Made by a program: the position numbers and the translations under genes
DNA from: Collimonas pratensis
GTDB lineage: Bacteria > Pseudomonadota > Gammaproteobacteria > Burkholderiales > Burkholderiaceae_D
Direction: 5' to 3'
Assembly (NCBI RefSeq): GCF_001584185.1
Contig: NZ_CP013234.1
Coordinates: forward strand, 3,596,001 to 3,660,000
Length of the DNA stretch: 64,000 bases
In this document: positions 8,346 to 16,694 of the stretch, piece by piece
Numbering within the stretch: position 1 is the first letter of the stretch
How the letters are laid out: the number at the start of each line of letters is the position of its first letter
Notes under the pieces: generated by a model
Told to the model about the DNA's origin: nothing
The model's input: only the letters and a program-made list of their open reading frames with translations
Database searches by the model: none

Positions 8346-8523
8346 GCAGCCGCCATTTCACGGAGCTCCCTCTGGCGCGCGTGATACGCAACGTGCCAGT
8401 GCTCTGCGGCTTCGGAATGGAATGGATATCTGGATTGAAGGTAGGCACTATCGGCGCGCGCCAGATGGCCACATAACAATGAACGTTGAGGAATACTACA
8501 AATGGGTCGAGCAAGGGGCATAG
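8344..8523 (+). CDS. putative excisionase (small DUF1233/Xis-like protein)
   Basis: A 59-residue frame just upstream of the integrase ends in WIEGRHYRRAPDGHITMN followed by VEEYYKWVEQGA. This matches the form of small phage excisionases of the DUF1233 type: a tryptophan-led strand, an APDG turn, an I-x-M-N/D strand and a final helix. It overlaps the integrase start by 22 bases, as Xis genes often do. The exact start is unclear; an ATG at 8422 would give only 33 residues. It was found by reading the frame directly. Excisionase would direct Int toward excision. Confidence 0.6.
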   Translation: MQPPFHGAPSGARDTQRASALRLRNGMDIWIEGRHYRRAPDGHITMNVEEYYKWVEQGA

Positions 8524-9635
8524 AAATTCGGAAAAAAAGTATCCGAATTCTCTTTATGTGGAGGGGTAAGCAGCGGAAAGAGACGTTGGATTTAGAGCCT
8601 ACTCCTACGAACGTGCGCTATGCCGAACGTTTAGCAGCTGAAATAAAAGTCAAAATCTCAGTGGGAGCCTTCGACTATCGGACCTACTTCCCCAATTCCG
8701 CAAATGCGGCGGAGACTCCCAGCGAAGTCCCTACTTTTGGCTCCGCATGCGCTCTTTGGCTTGAAACTAAAGGACGCTTGGCGGCGGCGACGCAGTCTCA
8801 GTACAAAAACGCGCTTGAATTTTGGAAATTGAAATTTGGCGCCGAAACGCGGATTGACTTGATCACACACGGAAAGATCGCAGCTGCCGTCGGATCACAT
8901 CCCTGGCCATCGGCGAAGCTGTGCAACAATTATCTTATACCGTTACGCGGCACGTTTGTACTTGCGGGCCGTGATATGCGGGAACTGATAAATCCTCTGG
9001 AAGGTATCAACAATTCAAAGCACCAGAAAACTCCACCTGATCCGCTAACAATCGCGGAGATGGAGCGCATCCTATCCGACATGATTGAGCGATTCCACTT
9101 GCAGGTGGCTCACTATTTTACTTTTGCATTCCTTACAGGTATGCGTCCCGAGGAAATCATCGCACTACGGTGGGATGACATTGATTGGAACAATCGAACA
9201 ATTAGAGTCGCACGAGCAAAAACGTTCAAGGGCAGATTCAAGGATCTGAAAACGAGCGAAGTCCGCGACATCGACTTGGTTGATCGAGCCATAAATGCGC
9301 TCCAGGCACAAAAACGTTTTACATATATGAAAGCAGCAGAGATTTTCGAGAATCCAGTCACCGACCGACCATGGCACGACGAAAGGTCGCAACGAGACCA
9401 TTATTGGAAGCCAAGTTTGAAAAAATTGGGGATACGGGCACGACGCGCATATCAAACTAGGCATACATATGCGACGACTGCACTGATGGCAGGCGTAAAT
9501 CCAGCATACATTGCTCGACAACTAGGGCATGCAAATGCAAAAATGCTTTTTACTGTGTATGCGAAGTGGATTGATGCCGCGGATCGCGGAAGGGAAAAAG
9601 CAAAAATGGAAGCCGTACTGCGCTTCCATTCATAA
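8502..9635 (+). CDS. int: prophage tyrosine-recombinase integrase
   Basis: The 377-residue protein has an N-terminal Arm-type DNA-binding segment (about residues 1-60, GIEIRKKSIRILFMWRGKQR), a SAM-like core-binding domain (about 78-175) and a catalytic domain (about 180-370). Catalytic residues visible are Arg215 (TGMRPEE), Lys243 or nearby, the Y-Q-T-R-H box with Arg320, His343 (LGH) and the nucleophile Tyr353 (TVYAKW). The first box residue is Tyr317 instead of His, a variant seen in other phage integrases. The gene points at the 3' end of tRNA-Val 80 bases away, the usual geometry for tRNA-targeted integration. Confidence 0.9.
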   Translation: MGRARGIEIRKKSIRILFMWRGKQRKETLDLEPTPTNVRYAERLAAEIKVKISVGAFDYRTYFPNSANAAETPSEVPTFGSACALWLETKGRLAAATQSQYKNALEFWKLKFGAETRIDLITHGKIAAAVGSHPWPSAKLCNNYLIPLRGTFVLAGRDMRELINPLEGINNSKHQKTPPDPLTIAEMERILSDMIERFHLQVAHYFTFAFLTGMRPEEIIALRWDDIDWNNRTIRVARAKTFKGRFKDLKTSEVRDIDLVDRAINALQAQKRFTYMKAAEIFENPVTDRPWHDERSQRDHYWKPSLKKLGIRARRAYQTRHTYATTALMAGVNPAYIARQLGHANAKMLFTVYAKWIDAADRGREKAKMEAVLRFHS

Positions 9636-9715
9636 TTTGCTATCAACAATTTTCATAAAATAAATTCGGAGTTAACCCAAATTTATCCCAGCATCCCCGC
9701 AAACCCCGAGAATAC

Positions 9716-9792
9716 TGGTAGGCACGATTGGACTCGAACCAACGACCCCTACCATGTCAAGGTAGTGCTCTAACCAGCTGAGCTACGCGCCT
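9716..9792 (-). tRNA. tRNA-Val (anticodon GAC)
   Basis: The - strand folds as a 77-base tRNA with a 7-bp acceptor stem (AGGCGCG with CGTGCCT, one G-U pair). It has D-arm GCTC/GAGC, an anticodon loop TTGACAT with anticodon GAC, T-arm loop TTCGAGT and an encoded CCA (9716-9718). Arms and loops resemble E. coli tRNA-Val(GAC). Its 3' end faces the integrase and is the probable attachment site; I found no second copy of the 3' end in bases 1-9700. Confidence 0.95.
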
Positions 9793-9858
9793 AAAGAAGC
9801 GAAATTATAAGGGCATTTTTGATTCGTGGCTAGTATCTTGTGAAAAAAGTTTGCAAGA

Positions 9859-10596
9859 TTACTGCGGCGGCGCATTTTCTACCGGTTCGGCGGGCGTCTT
9901 GCGCCATATGCAAGTGCCTTTGGCGTCTTTGTCCAGGCCGTTGAGCAGCAATTCGTGTGCCGCCAGCTCCTCCTCGCTGGCGCTGCGCACGACGATTTCC
10001 GCCAGCGGCAGCAGCTCCAAGGCTGCACCGTCGCCATCGGCATCGCCATGGCTGCTGCCGGGATCGATGCTGAAGCTGTTCTGGCCGCGCGTCATGGCCA
10101 GGTACACCTCGGCCAGCAATTCCGAATCCAGCAGCGCGCCGTGCAAGGTGCGGTGCGCATTCGAAATGCCGTAGCGGTCGCATAGCGCGTCCAGCGAGTT
10201 GCGCTTGCCGGGATACATTTCCTTGGCTTGCACCAGCGTGTCGATGACGCCGGCGACATCGGCCGAGAACGGGCTCTTGCCTAGGTGCTTGTATTCGGCG
10301 TCGAGGAAGCCCAGGTCGAAGGGCGCGTTATGGATGATGACCTGGGCGCCGCGGGTGTATTCGCGCAGTTCTTCGAAAATCTCGGCGAACTTCGGCTTGT
10401 CGCTGAGGAAGGCCGTGGTCAGGCCGTGGACTGCCAGCGCGCCCTCTTCCGAATCGCGTTCGGGATTGATGTAGCGATGAAAATTATTGCCGGTCAGGCG
10501 GCGGTTCAGCAGCTCGACGCAACCGATTTCGATGATGCGGTCGCCGGTGCGCGGGTTGAGGCCGGTGGTCTCGGTATCCAGAACAATTTGTCGCAT
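9859..10596 (-). CDS. dnaQ: DNA polymerase III epsilon subunit (3'-5' proofreading exonuclease)
   Basis: DnaQ removes misincorporated bases as part of the polymerase III core. The 245-residue protein starts RQIVLDTETTGLNPRTGDRI, carrying ExoI residues Asp7 and Glu9. ExoII appears around VIIHNAPFDLGFLD and ExoIII around HGALLDSELLAEVYLAM, so the DEDDh set is complete. The C-terminal tail binds alpha in homologues. The ATG at 10596 puts the exonuclease motif at the usual position; an upstream ATG at 10656 would add 20 unrelated residues. It lies downstream of rnhA on the same strand, 84 bases away. Confidence 0.95.
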   Translation of the reverse strand: MRQIVLDTETTGLNPRTGDRIIEIGCVELLNRRLTGNNFHRYINPERDSEEGALAVHGLTTAFLSDKPKFAEIFEELREYTRGAQVIIHNAPFDLGFLDAEYKHLGKSPFSADVAGVIDTLVQAKEMYPGKRNSLDALCDRYGISNAHRTLHGALLDSELLAEVYLAMTRGQNSFSIDPGSSHGDADGDGAALELLPLAEIVVRSASEEELAAHELLLNGLDKDAKGTCIWRKTPAEPVENAPPQ

Positions 10597-10680
10597 GGTC
10601 ACTTCATATTCAATACAAACACTAAAAAATACTTGCCGCGAAAGCGGCGCCGGCAATGCCGCCGCGCCTTCGGCCTGTTC

Positions 10681-11114
10681 TTATACTACCGTGGTGACGC
10701 CGCGATTGGCGAGCTGGTCGGCGCGTTCGTTGCCGACGTGGCCGGAATGCCCTTGACCCAGCGCCATTCGATCTTGTGCCGCTCCTGGGCGGCGTCCAGC
10801 GCCTGCCACAGGTCGACATTCTTGACCGGTTCGCGCGCCGCGGTTTTCCAGCCGCGCGCTTTCCAGCCGTGTATCCATTCGCTGATCCCTTTTTGCACAT
10901 ACTGGCTGTCGGTGAACACGATCACTTCGCAAGGACGGGTCAAGGCGGTCAGCGCTTCGATCACGGCTTTCAGCTCCATGCGGTTGTTGGTGGTGTTGCG
11001 TTCGCCGCCGAACAATTCTTTTTCCTTGCCGTCCGCCACCAGCAACGCACCCCAGCCGCCGGTGCCGGGATTACCCTTGCAAGCGCCATCGGCAAAAATC
11101 TCTACTTTATCCAT
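10681..11114 (-). pseudogene. rnhA: ribonuclease HI with a single-base frameshift near the C-terminus
   Basis: RNase HI degrades RNA in RNA-DNA hybrids. From ATG 11114 the frame shows the family core: Asp9 ([16 protein letters not shown]), the Glu of NNRMELKAV and the Asp of [10 protein letters not shown]. At KIEWRWVKG it leaves the family and ends as [10 protein letters not shown]... at 10686. One base to the side, the expected ending [17 protein letters not shown] continues to TAA at 10681. A missing G on the + strand at about 10749-10752 explains this. The shift removes the conserved His and the fourth catalytic Asp, so the product as read would be inactive. Restoring one base gives a normal 144-residue protein, so a sequencing error is possible. 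Confidence 0.85.
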
Positions 11115-11139
11115 GCTGCCTTTCACTACGCTGTTATTG

Positions 11140-11164
11140 GTACAGCCTGCTTGGCAGGCTGTAC
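11140..11164. repeat. perfect stem-loop between methyltransferase gene and rnhA
   Basis: GTACAGCCTGC and GCAGGCTGTAC form a perfect 11-bp inverted repeat with a 3-base loop. It lies between the methyltransferase stop and the rnhA start on the - strand. The T-run lies on the wrong side for termination of these genes, so it may be an mRNA-stabilising or processing hairpin rather than a terminator. Confidence 0.6.
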
Positions 11165-11185
11165 TGTAAAAAAGTTATGGCGCGC

Positions 11186-11971
11186 TTACTCCGCGCCGTT
11201 CTGATCCGCCTTGTGGATCTTGTTGGTAGCCGGCACGCCGCGTCCGGCCTTGATGGCTTGCTTGCTGAACGCCGGGCCGATCAGGTGCATGCCCTTGACC
11301 CGCTTGATCGCCTGCACGATATAGACCGCGCCAAAATACGGCCACCAGCGGTTGCCTGCCTTCTCCATGAAAGCGGCACGGTGCAGCCATTTGCTGCTGG
11401 TGTACGGCGGCGCATAGCAGCCGAAGTGGCCGCGGTTGACCTCCATATTGAGCAGCTTCAGCCAGTCTTTCAGACGCAGCAGACTGATGAACTCGGCGTT
11501 CTGCGGCAGGAAGTGCGCGCCCGACATCCGCCCCACGGTTTGCCGGATGCCCCACAGGCTGGCGGGATTGAAGCCGCAAATGATGACCTGCCCTTCGGGA
11601 ATCAAGACCCGCTCCACTTCGCGCAGGATCTGGTGCGGCTCGGCGGCAAATTCCAACACATGCGGCAGCACCACCAGGTCCAGGCTTTGCGAGGCGAACG
11701 GCAGCTCGGCGAAATCATGGGTCACTACTACTCCCGACTGCGCCTCGCCCGCCTCGGGCAAGCGGCTGTCGGTCAGCCATTTATGGCGCATGCGGTTGGC
11801 CTGCAGCGCCTTGATCTGCGGCACGCCGATCTGCATCGCATTGAAGCCGAAGATATCCGCCGTCATCGCATCCAGGCGCGCCTGTTCCCATTCCTGCATG
11901 TAACTGCCGGTGGGCGTCTGCAGCCAGGGGCCGAGCGCTATAATGGACTTTTCTGCTGACGGATGTGCCAT
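11186..11971 (-). CDS. SAM-dependent methyltransferase, YafS-like
   Basis: The 261-residue protein contains a class I methyltransferase core of the Methyltransf_11 type: [20 protein letters not shown] (motif II/III region), then [20 protein letters not shown]. It sits between gloB and rnhA exactly as yafS does in E. coli. Its substrate is unknown; YafS itself is uncharacterised as far as I know. I chose the ATG at 11971; it overlaps the divergent gloB ATG in the tetramer CATG. A start at 12052 would reach 81 bases into gloB and is less likely. Confidence 0.8.
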   Translation of the reverse strand: MAHPSAEKSIIALGPWLQTPTGSYMQEWEQARLDAMTADIFGFNAMQIGVPQIKALQANRMRHKWLTDSRLPEAGEAQSGVVVTHDFAELPFASQSLDLVVLPHVLEFAAEPHQILREVERVLIPEGQVIICGFNPASLWGIRQTVGRMSGAHFLPQNAEFISLLRLKDWLKLLNMEVNRGHFGCYAPPYTSSKWLHRAAFMEKAGNRWWPYFGAVYIVQAIKRVKGMHLIGPAFSKQAIKAGRGVPATNKIHKADQNGAE

Positions 11972-12791
11972 GCCTGCCTTGTTCAATAAATCACTGGATG
12001 AATCTGCAAATAAGTCGCTAAGTGTATTGGCGGTGCCGGCTTTTAACGACAATTATCTTTGGCTGATCCACGATGGACGCCTGGCCGCCGTGGTCGATCC
12101 CGGCGACGCCCAGCCGATTCTGGCCGCGCTGGCAGCCCACGGACTGACGCTTGCCGCTATTTTACTGACTCATCACCATGCTGACCACGTCGGCGGCGTA
12201 CAAACTTTGCTGCAGCATTATAAGGTGCCGGTGTTCGGCCCTGCCGGCGAAGCCATCGACGGCGTCACCAGCCCGCTTCGTGAAGGCGACACTGCCACCA
12301 TTCCGGAATTGGGATTGAGCCTGTCGGTGCTGGACGTTCCGGGCCACACCAGCGGCCATATCGCCTATGTGGCGCAAGGCCAGCCCTGGCTGTTTTGCGG
12401 CGACACCCTGTTCGCCGGCGGCTGCGGCCGCTTGTTTGAAGGCAGCCCGGCGCAGATGGTCGCTTCGCTGGCAAAACTCGCCAGCTTGCCGGGCGACACC
12501 CAAGTCTACTGCGCGCATGAATATACCATCTCGAACCTGCGCTTTGCCTTGGCGGTCGAGCCTGACAATGCCCGGCTGGTCGAACGCATGGCCGCCGAGC
12601 AAGCCAAGCGCGCGCGCCAGCAAGCGACCGTGCCGTCGACGATTGCCCTGGAAAACGCCACCAACCCCTTCCTGCGCTATCTGGAGCCAAGCATCATTGC
12701 CAGCCTGCAAGGCGATGGCCGCCTCACTGCAAAAGACGGTCCGGTGGCGGCTTTCGCGGCCTTGCGGGAATGGAAAAACAACTTCAAATAA
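11970..12791 (+). CDS. gloB: hydroxyacylglutathione hydrolase (glyoxalase II)
   Basis: This enzyme hydrolyses S-D-lactoylglutathione to lactate and glutathione, completing methylglyoxal detoxification in the cytosol. The metallo-beta-lactamase metal motif [10 protein letters not shown] is present, with later ligands in [11 protein letters not shown] and [14 protein letters not shown], and the glyoxalase-specific [16 protein letters not shown]. Its 273 residues are close to the family's usual 250-260. The start is ATG 11970, giving a 15-residue leader before [14 protein letters not shown]. Confidence 0.95.
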   Translation: MPALFNKSLDESANKSLSVLAVPAFNDNYLWLIHDGRLAAVVDPGDAQPILAALAAHGLTLAAILLTHHHADHVGGVQTLLQHYKVPVFGPAGEAIDGVTSPLREGDTATIPELGLSLSVLDVPGHTSGHIAYVAQGQPWLFCGDTLFAGGCGRLFEGSPAQMVASLAKLASLPGDTQVYCAHEYTISNLRFALAVEPDNARLVERMAAEQAKRARQQATVPSTIALENATNPFLRYLEPSIIASLQGDGRLTAKDGPVAAFAALREWKNNFK

Positions 12792-13027
12792 TTCGGCAAG
12801 ATGGGCGGCAAACCGCGGCGCCTGCACTAAAGATTGATTGTGATCGATCGTTCGATATAGTTAGATAGTCTCCGCATATCGATTTCCATAAAGTAATACC
12901 TAATAAATCAATCACTTATCGCATGTAACAGTGCAATTTCTGCTTGACGGGAGAAAACTGCCTTACGTACACTGCGTCTAATCCATTATTACCGGTCTAT
13001 GACATTCCGGTCACATAAATTGAACCC

Positions 13028-14536
13028 ATGTACCAGCTAAAACTCAAGACCTTCGCCTTTGCCGCACTGGCTTTTTTCGGCACTCCGCTCTTGGCTCAAG
13101 CCAACGACATTTCCATCTACACCCCCACTTTCAGCCTGATCGACCCGAACGATCCCAGCGCCGGTATGCTTGGCATGGAGCAAATCGACATCTGGGCGCG
13201 CATCCGCAAGGGTTTTGGCATCCCCGACCTGGATAACCAGCAGGTGGTCAACCAGACCGATTTCTATAGCGCCCGGCCGGATTATTTTGAGCGCACCACC
13301 TTGCGCGCCTCGCCCTATCTGTTTCACGTAGTGCAAGAACTGGAAAAACGCGGCATGCCGACCGAGCTGGCGCTGCTGCCGTTCATCGAATCCTCGTTCA
13401 ATCCGCAAGCCTATTCCAGCGCCAAGGCGGCCGGCATGTGGCAGTTCGTGCCGTCCACCGGGCGCGACTACAATCTCAAGCAAAACATGTTCAAGGATGA
13501 GCGTCGCGATGTCCTGGCCTCGACCGATGCCGCGCTGACCTACCTGCAGAAACTGTACGGCATGTTCGGCGACTGGCAACTGGCGCTGGCTGCCTATAAC
13601 TGGGGCGAAGGCTCGGTGCAGCGCGCCATCAACAAGAATCAGGCCGCCGGCCTGCCGACCGACTTCAACAGCCTGGCGCCGCTGATGCCGGCCGAAACCC
13701 GCAACTACGTCCCCAAGCTGCAAGCGGTCAAGAACATCGTCGCGGCGCCGGACATGTATAACATTGCATTACCGAAGATCGACAACCAGCCTTACTTCGT
13801 CACCATCGGCAAGACCCGCGACATCGACGTCAAGGTCGCCGCGCAGCTGGCGGAACTGTCGCTGGACGAATTCAAGGCGCTCAACCCGCAGTTCAACCGC
13901 CCGGTCATCATCGGCAGCTCCGACACCAAGATCCTGCTGCCTGAAAGCAATGCCGAGAAATTCAAGAACAACCTGACCAAGTGGACCCATACCCTGTCCT
14001 CCTGGACCTCGCACACCGTCGGCAGCGCACGCGAGCGGATTGAAACCATCGCTGCCAAGTTCGACACCACGCCGGCCGTGATCCGCGAAGTCAACCATAT
14101 TCCGCCAAGAATGCTGCTGAAAGCCGGCTCCACCATCCTGGTGCCGAAAACCGAAGAAGCCAATAGCGACATCACCGCTGAAGTCGCCGACAACGCCACC
14201 ATGGCGGTGACGCCGGATGCACCGGAAAGCCGCCGCATCTACGTCAAGGTCGGCAAGCGCGACACGCTGGCCTCGATCGCGGCGCGTTATCGCGTCAGCG
14301 TCAGCCAGGTGAAAAGCTGGAACGGCTTGCACCACGACGGCGTCAGCCGCGGCCAGAGCCTGCAGTTGCAAGTGCCTAACCGCATGGTGGCATCTAGCTC
14401 CGGCGGCAAGAAAGCCGGCCATAATGTGCGCTATCACACGGCCGTCGCCAGCCGCGGCAGCAGCAAGAACAAGGTAGCCGTGAAAAAGAACGGCAAGCCG
14501 GTAGTCTTGGCTTCGGCGCGCGGCTCACGCAGCTGA
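13028..14536 (+). CDS. mltD: membrane-bound lytic murein transglycosylase D
   Basis: MltD cleaves peptidoglycan glycan strands, leaving 1,6-anhydromuramic ends. The 502-residue protein begins with a Sec signal peptide (cleavage near LLAQAND). The SLT domain (about 95-215) carries the catalytic glutamate in LPFIESSFNPQAYSSAKAAG and MWQFVP, and AAYNWGEGSVQRAI. Two LysM peptidoglycan-binding repeats follow, around ETIAAKFDTTPAVIREVNHI and DTLASIAARYRVSVSQVKSW. No lipobox cysteine is seen, unlike E. coli MltD, so it may be soluble in the periplasm. The gloB-mltD adjacency matches E. coli. Confidence 0.9.
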   Translation: MYQLKLKTFAFAALAFFGTPLLAQANDISIYTPTFSLIDPNDPSAGMLGMEQIDIWARIRKGFGIPDLDNQQVVNQTDFYSARPDYFERTTLRASPYLFHVVQELEKRGMPTELALLPFIESSFNPQAYSSAKAAGMWQFVPSTGRDYNLKQNMFKDERRDVLASTDAALTYLQKLYGMFGDWQLALAAYNWGEGSVQRAINKNQAAGLPTDFNSLAPLMPAETRNYVPKLQAVKNIVAAPDMYNIALPKIDNQPYFVTIGKTRDIDVKVAAQLAELSLDEFKALNPQFNRPVIIGSSDTKILLPESNAEKFKNNLTKWTHTLSSWTSHTVGSARERIETIAAKFDTTPAVIREVNHIPPRMLLKAGSTILVPKTEEANSDITAEVADNATMAVTPDAPESRRIYVKVGKRDTLASIAARYRVSVSQVKSWNGLHHDGVSRGQSLQLQVPNRMVASSSGGKKAGHNVRYHTAVASRGSSKNKVAVKKNGKPVVLASARGSRS

Positions 14537-14571
14537 TATTCAGCTTCAACGCGATCTTCAGCGTCACCACC

Positions 14572-14616
14572 AAAAGACCCCTGCCGCTGGCCCGCCAGCG
14601 CCACGGGTCTTTTTTA
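14572..14616 (+). terminator. rho-independent terminator after mltD
   Basis: AAAAGACCC pairs with GGGTCTTTT across an inner hairpin (CGCTGG/CCAGCG), followed by more T residues. It lies 36 bases after the mltD stop. Confidence 0.85.
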
Positions 14617-14774
14617 AAACCGCCAACATTATCAATAAAGCATCACCGAGCCGGATAGCGGCATAGTTGCCCTTCGCCCGCCGAACCCCTACAATCTTGC
14701 CCTGTTCGCCAAGAACCTCAAGCACACAACACCAAGCGCCCGCACTGCACACGGCGCGCACACCTGGAGTCAAT

Positions 14775-15557
14775 ATGGCATTCCTGCAAGGAAAAAAAAT
14801 TCTGATCACCGGTTTGCTGTCCAACCGCTCGATCGCTTATGGCATCGCACAAGCCTGCAAACGCGAAGGCGCCGAACTGGCGTTCACCTACGTCGGCGAA
14901 CGCTTCAAGGAGCGCATCACCAATTTTGCGAAAGAATTCGACAGTGAATTGATTTTCGACTGCGACGTCGGCAGCGATGAGCAGATCAACGCCCTGTTTG
15001 CCGATCTCGGAAAATCCTGGGATCACCTGGACGGCCTGGTGCACGCCATCGGCTTTGCCCCGGCCGACGCCATCGCCGGCGATTTCCTGGACGGCCTGTC
15101 GCGCGAAGGCTTCAAGATCGCGCATGACATTTCCGCCTACAGCTTCCCGGCCATGGCAAAAGCGGCGATCCCGCTGCTGCGCCCGAATTCCGCGCTGCTG
15201 ACCCTGACCTATCTCGGTTCGGAGCGCGTGGTTCCCAACTACAACACCATGGGCCTGGCCAAGGCTTCGCTGGAAGCCAGCGTGCGCTACCTGGCCGGCT
15301 CACTAGGCCCGAAAGGCATCCGCGTCAACGGCATTTCGGCCGGACCGATCAAGACCCTGGCCGCCAGCGGCATCAAGGGCTTCGGCAAGATTCTGGGCTT
15401 CGTCGCCGAGCACGCGCCGCTACGCCGCAACGTGACAGTGGAAGACGTCGGCAATGCCTCAGCGTTCCTGTTGTCGGACCTGGCTAGCGGCATTACTGGT
15501 GAAATCACCTATGTCGACGGCGGCTTCTCGCACGTGGTGGGCGGCATCGCCGAGTAA
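14775..15557 (+). CDS. fabI: enoyl-[acyl-carrier-protein] reductase (NADH)
   Basis: FabI catalyses the last reduction of each fatty-acid elongation round and is the target of triclosan. The 260-residue protein has the divergent FabI nucleotide motif ([20 protein letters not shown]) and the active-site pair Tyr-x6-Lys in [14 protein letters not shown], followed by [20 protein letters not shown] chose ATG 14775, preceded by CTGGAG, because family members start MAFLxGKxILITG. It stands alone between two terminators. Confidence 0.95.
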   Translation: MAFLQGKKILITGLLSNRSIAYGIAQACKREGAELAFTYVGERFKERITNFAKEFDSELIFDCDVGSDEQINALFADLGKSWDHLDGLVHAIGFAPADAIAGDFLDGLSREGFKIAHDISAYSFPAMAKAAIPLLRPNSALLTLTYLGSERVVPNYNTMGLAKASLEASVRYLAGSLGPKGIRVNGISAGPIKTLAASGIKGFGKILGFVAEHAPLRRNVTVEDVGNASAFLLSDLASGITGEITYVDGGFSHVVGGIAE

Positions 15558-15605
15558 TCCGACGATCCCGACAATCGACAGACGCGCAGGGCTGCGCGGC
15601 TGAAA

Positions 15606-15637
15606 AAAAAACCGGCTTAACATGCCGGGTTTTTTTG
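15606..15637. terminator. bidirectional terminator between fabI and the OmpA-like gene
   Basis: AACCGGC and GCCGGGTT pair with one bulged G around a short loop. An A-run precedes the hairpin and a T-run follows it, so it can serve both convergent genes. Confidence 0.8.
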
Positions 15638-15657
15638 CTTGTACAGCGCAGTCAGTT

Positions 15658-16188
15658 TTACTGATGCACAGTGACTTCCACCCGGCGGGCATCGGCATCG
15701 TTACCGCCCAGCGAGACCTGCGGCTTGTCCAGCACGACCCGGCTTTCTTCCACTCCGGCGGCGACCAGCACGGCGCGCACGGCCTTGGCGCGTTCTTTCG
15801 ACACCTCAGCGTTGACGTCGGCGTTGCCGCTGGCGTCATGGTAGCCGGAGACGGCGACCGTCGCGGCGCTATTGGCCTTCAGGTACATGGCAATAGGAGC
15901 AACATCGGTGGCGGCGTTGGCCGGCACTTCGGACTTGCCGGTTTCAAAGAAGATCTTGACGGCGGCAGGCACGCCTGCCGCGGCCTGCTCCGTACCCGCG
16001 GCAACGTTAGCGACAGCTGGGACATTGGCATTCTGGGGCGCCGACACTGTTGTCGTCGGCTTGCTGCCACCCTTGCCCGAGGTCAGGCCAAAGTAGCCTG
16101 CCAGCAACAGCACTGACACCACCACCACGCCGACGATGGCCCAGACGATGCCTAATGCTGCCTTTTGTTCGCTGTCGTTATTTTCCAT
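15658..16188 (-). CDS. membrane-anchored OmpA-domain protein
   Basis: The 176-residue protein has a short cytosolic N-terminus, one transmembrane helix (about residues 13-35, GIVWAIVGVVVVSVLLLAGY) and a low-complexity linker rich in Ala, Thr and Val. It ends in a C-terminal OmpA-type peptidoglycan-binding domain (about 85-175, IFFETGKSEVPANAATDVAP, then SGYHDASGNADVN and SKERAKAVRAVLVAAGV). It probably tethers the inner membrane to the wall. ATG 16188 has an AGGAG ribosome binding site; the longer frame to 16269 has none. Confidence 0.85.
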   Translation of the reverse strand: MENNDSEQKAALGIVWAIVGVVVVSVLLLAGYFGLTSGKGGSKPTTTVSAPQNANVPAVANVAAGTEQAAAGVPAAVKIFFETGKSEVPANAATDVAPIAMYLKANSAATVAVSGYHDASGNADVNAEVSKERAKAVRAVLVAAGVEESRVVLDKPQVSLGGNDADARRVEVTVHQ

Positions 16189-16270
16189 GCAAGCACTCCT
16201 GTTGTTGATTAGTAAATATTTGATTGTATCCGAATCTGCAAATACCTTGGGTACACTACCGGCAAACAAC

Positions 16271-16694
16271 GATATGGCGACAAATCAACGACATATTCCC
16301 GGCATTTGCATGAATATGCTGCACCAAGTCTGAAAGTATTGTATGATCCTGTGCTGCGTTGCAATAACGAGCGCAGACAGTGCACTGCTTCACGATCATA
16401 TCCAGTTTCTGGTGCTCTGTAAAAACCTGCTGTAAAAAAATAATATGTAGCTGCGCAAGCCTAGGCGTGTCCTGATCTCTGTAGGACATCGCATTGTAAA
16501 AGCCCTCCCGCCTTGTGTGTCGATCCTGACACCGTCCCGGCGCAAAGCTTTTGTGCCGAAATTTCTTTGTATTTGTCTCTTAGTCATTTCGTTGGTTGGC
16601 GTTGCTTTTTTGCGTTCGCTGCATTCATTCGCCTGGTCGATTGTTTGCGCGATTATTTGTAGCTTATGACGCTGCACTTTACGAAAGAAGAAAA
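16271..16694. other. long untranslated leader in front of the DEAD-box helicase
   Basis: No convincing gene lies in these 424 bases. Long structured 5' leaders are common for cold-inducible DEAD-box helicase genes and may act in temperature control. A small hairpin (GTCCTGATCTCTGTAGGAC) and several T-rich stretches are visible, but I can assign no known RNA motif. Confidence 0.4.

Noticed and set aside
1..9700. Second copy of the tRNA-Val 3' end as left attachment site
   Set aside because: Reading for GGCACGATTGGACTCG or its complement gave no match, so the left junction is not in the window or has decayed.
9830..10183. Arg-rich 117-codon frame opposite and inside the dnaQ region
   Set aside because: It is out of frame with dnaQ on the same strand and has shadow-like composition.
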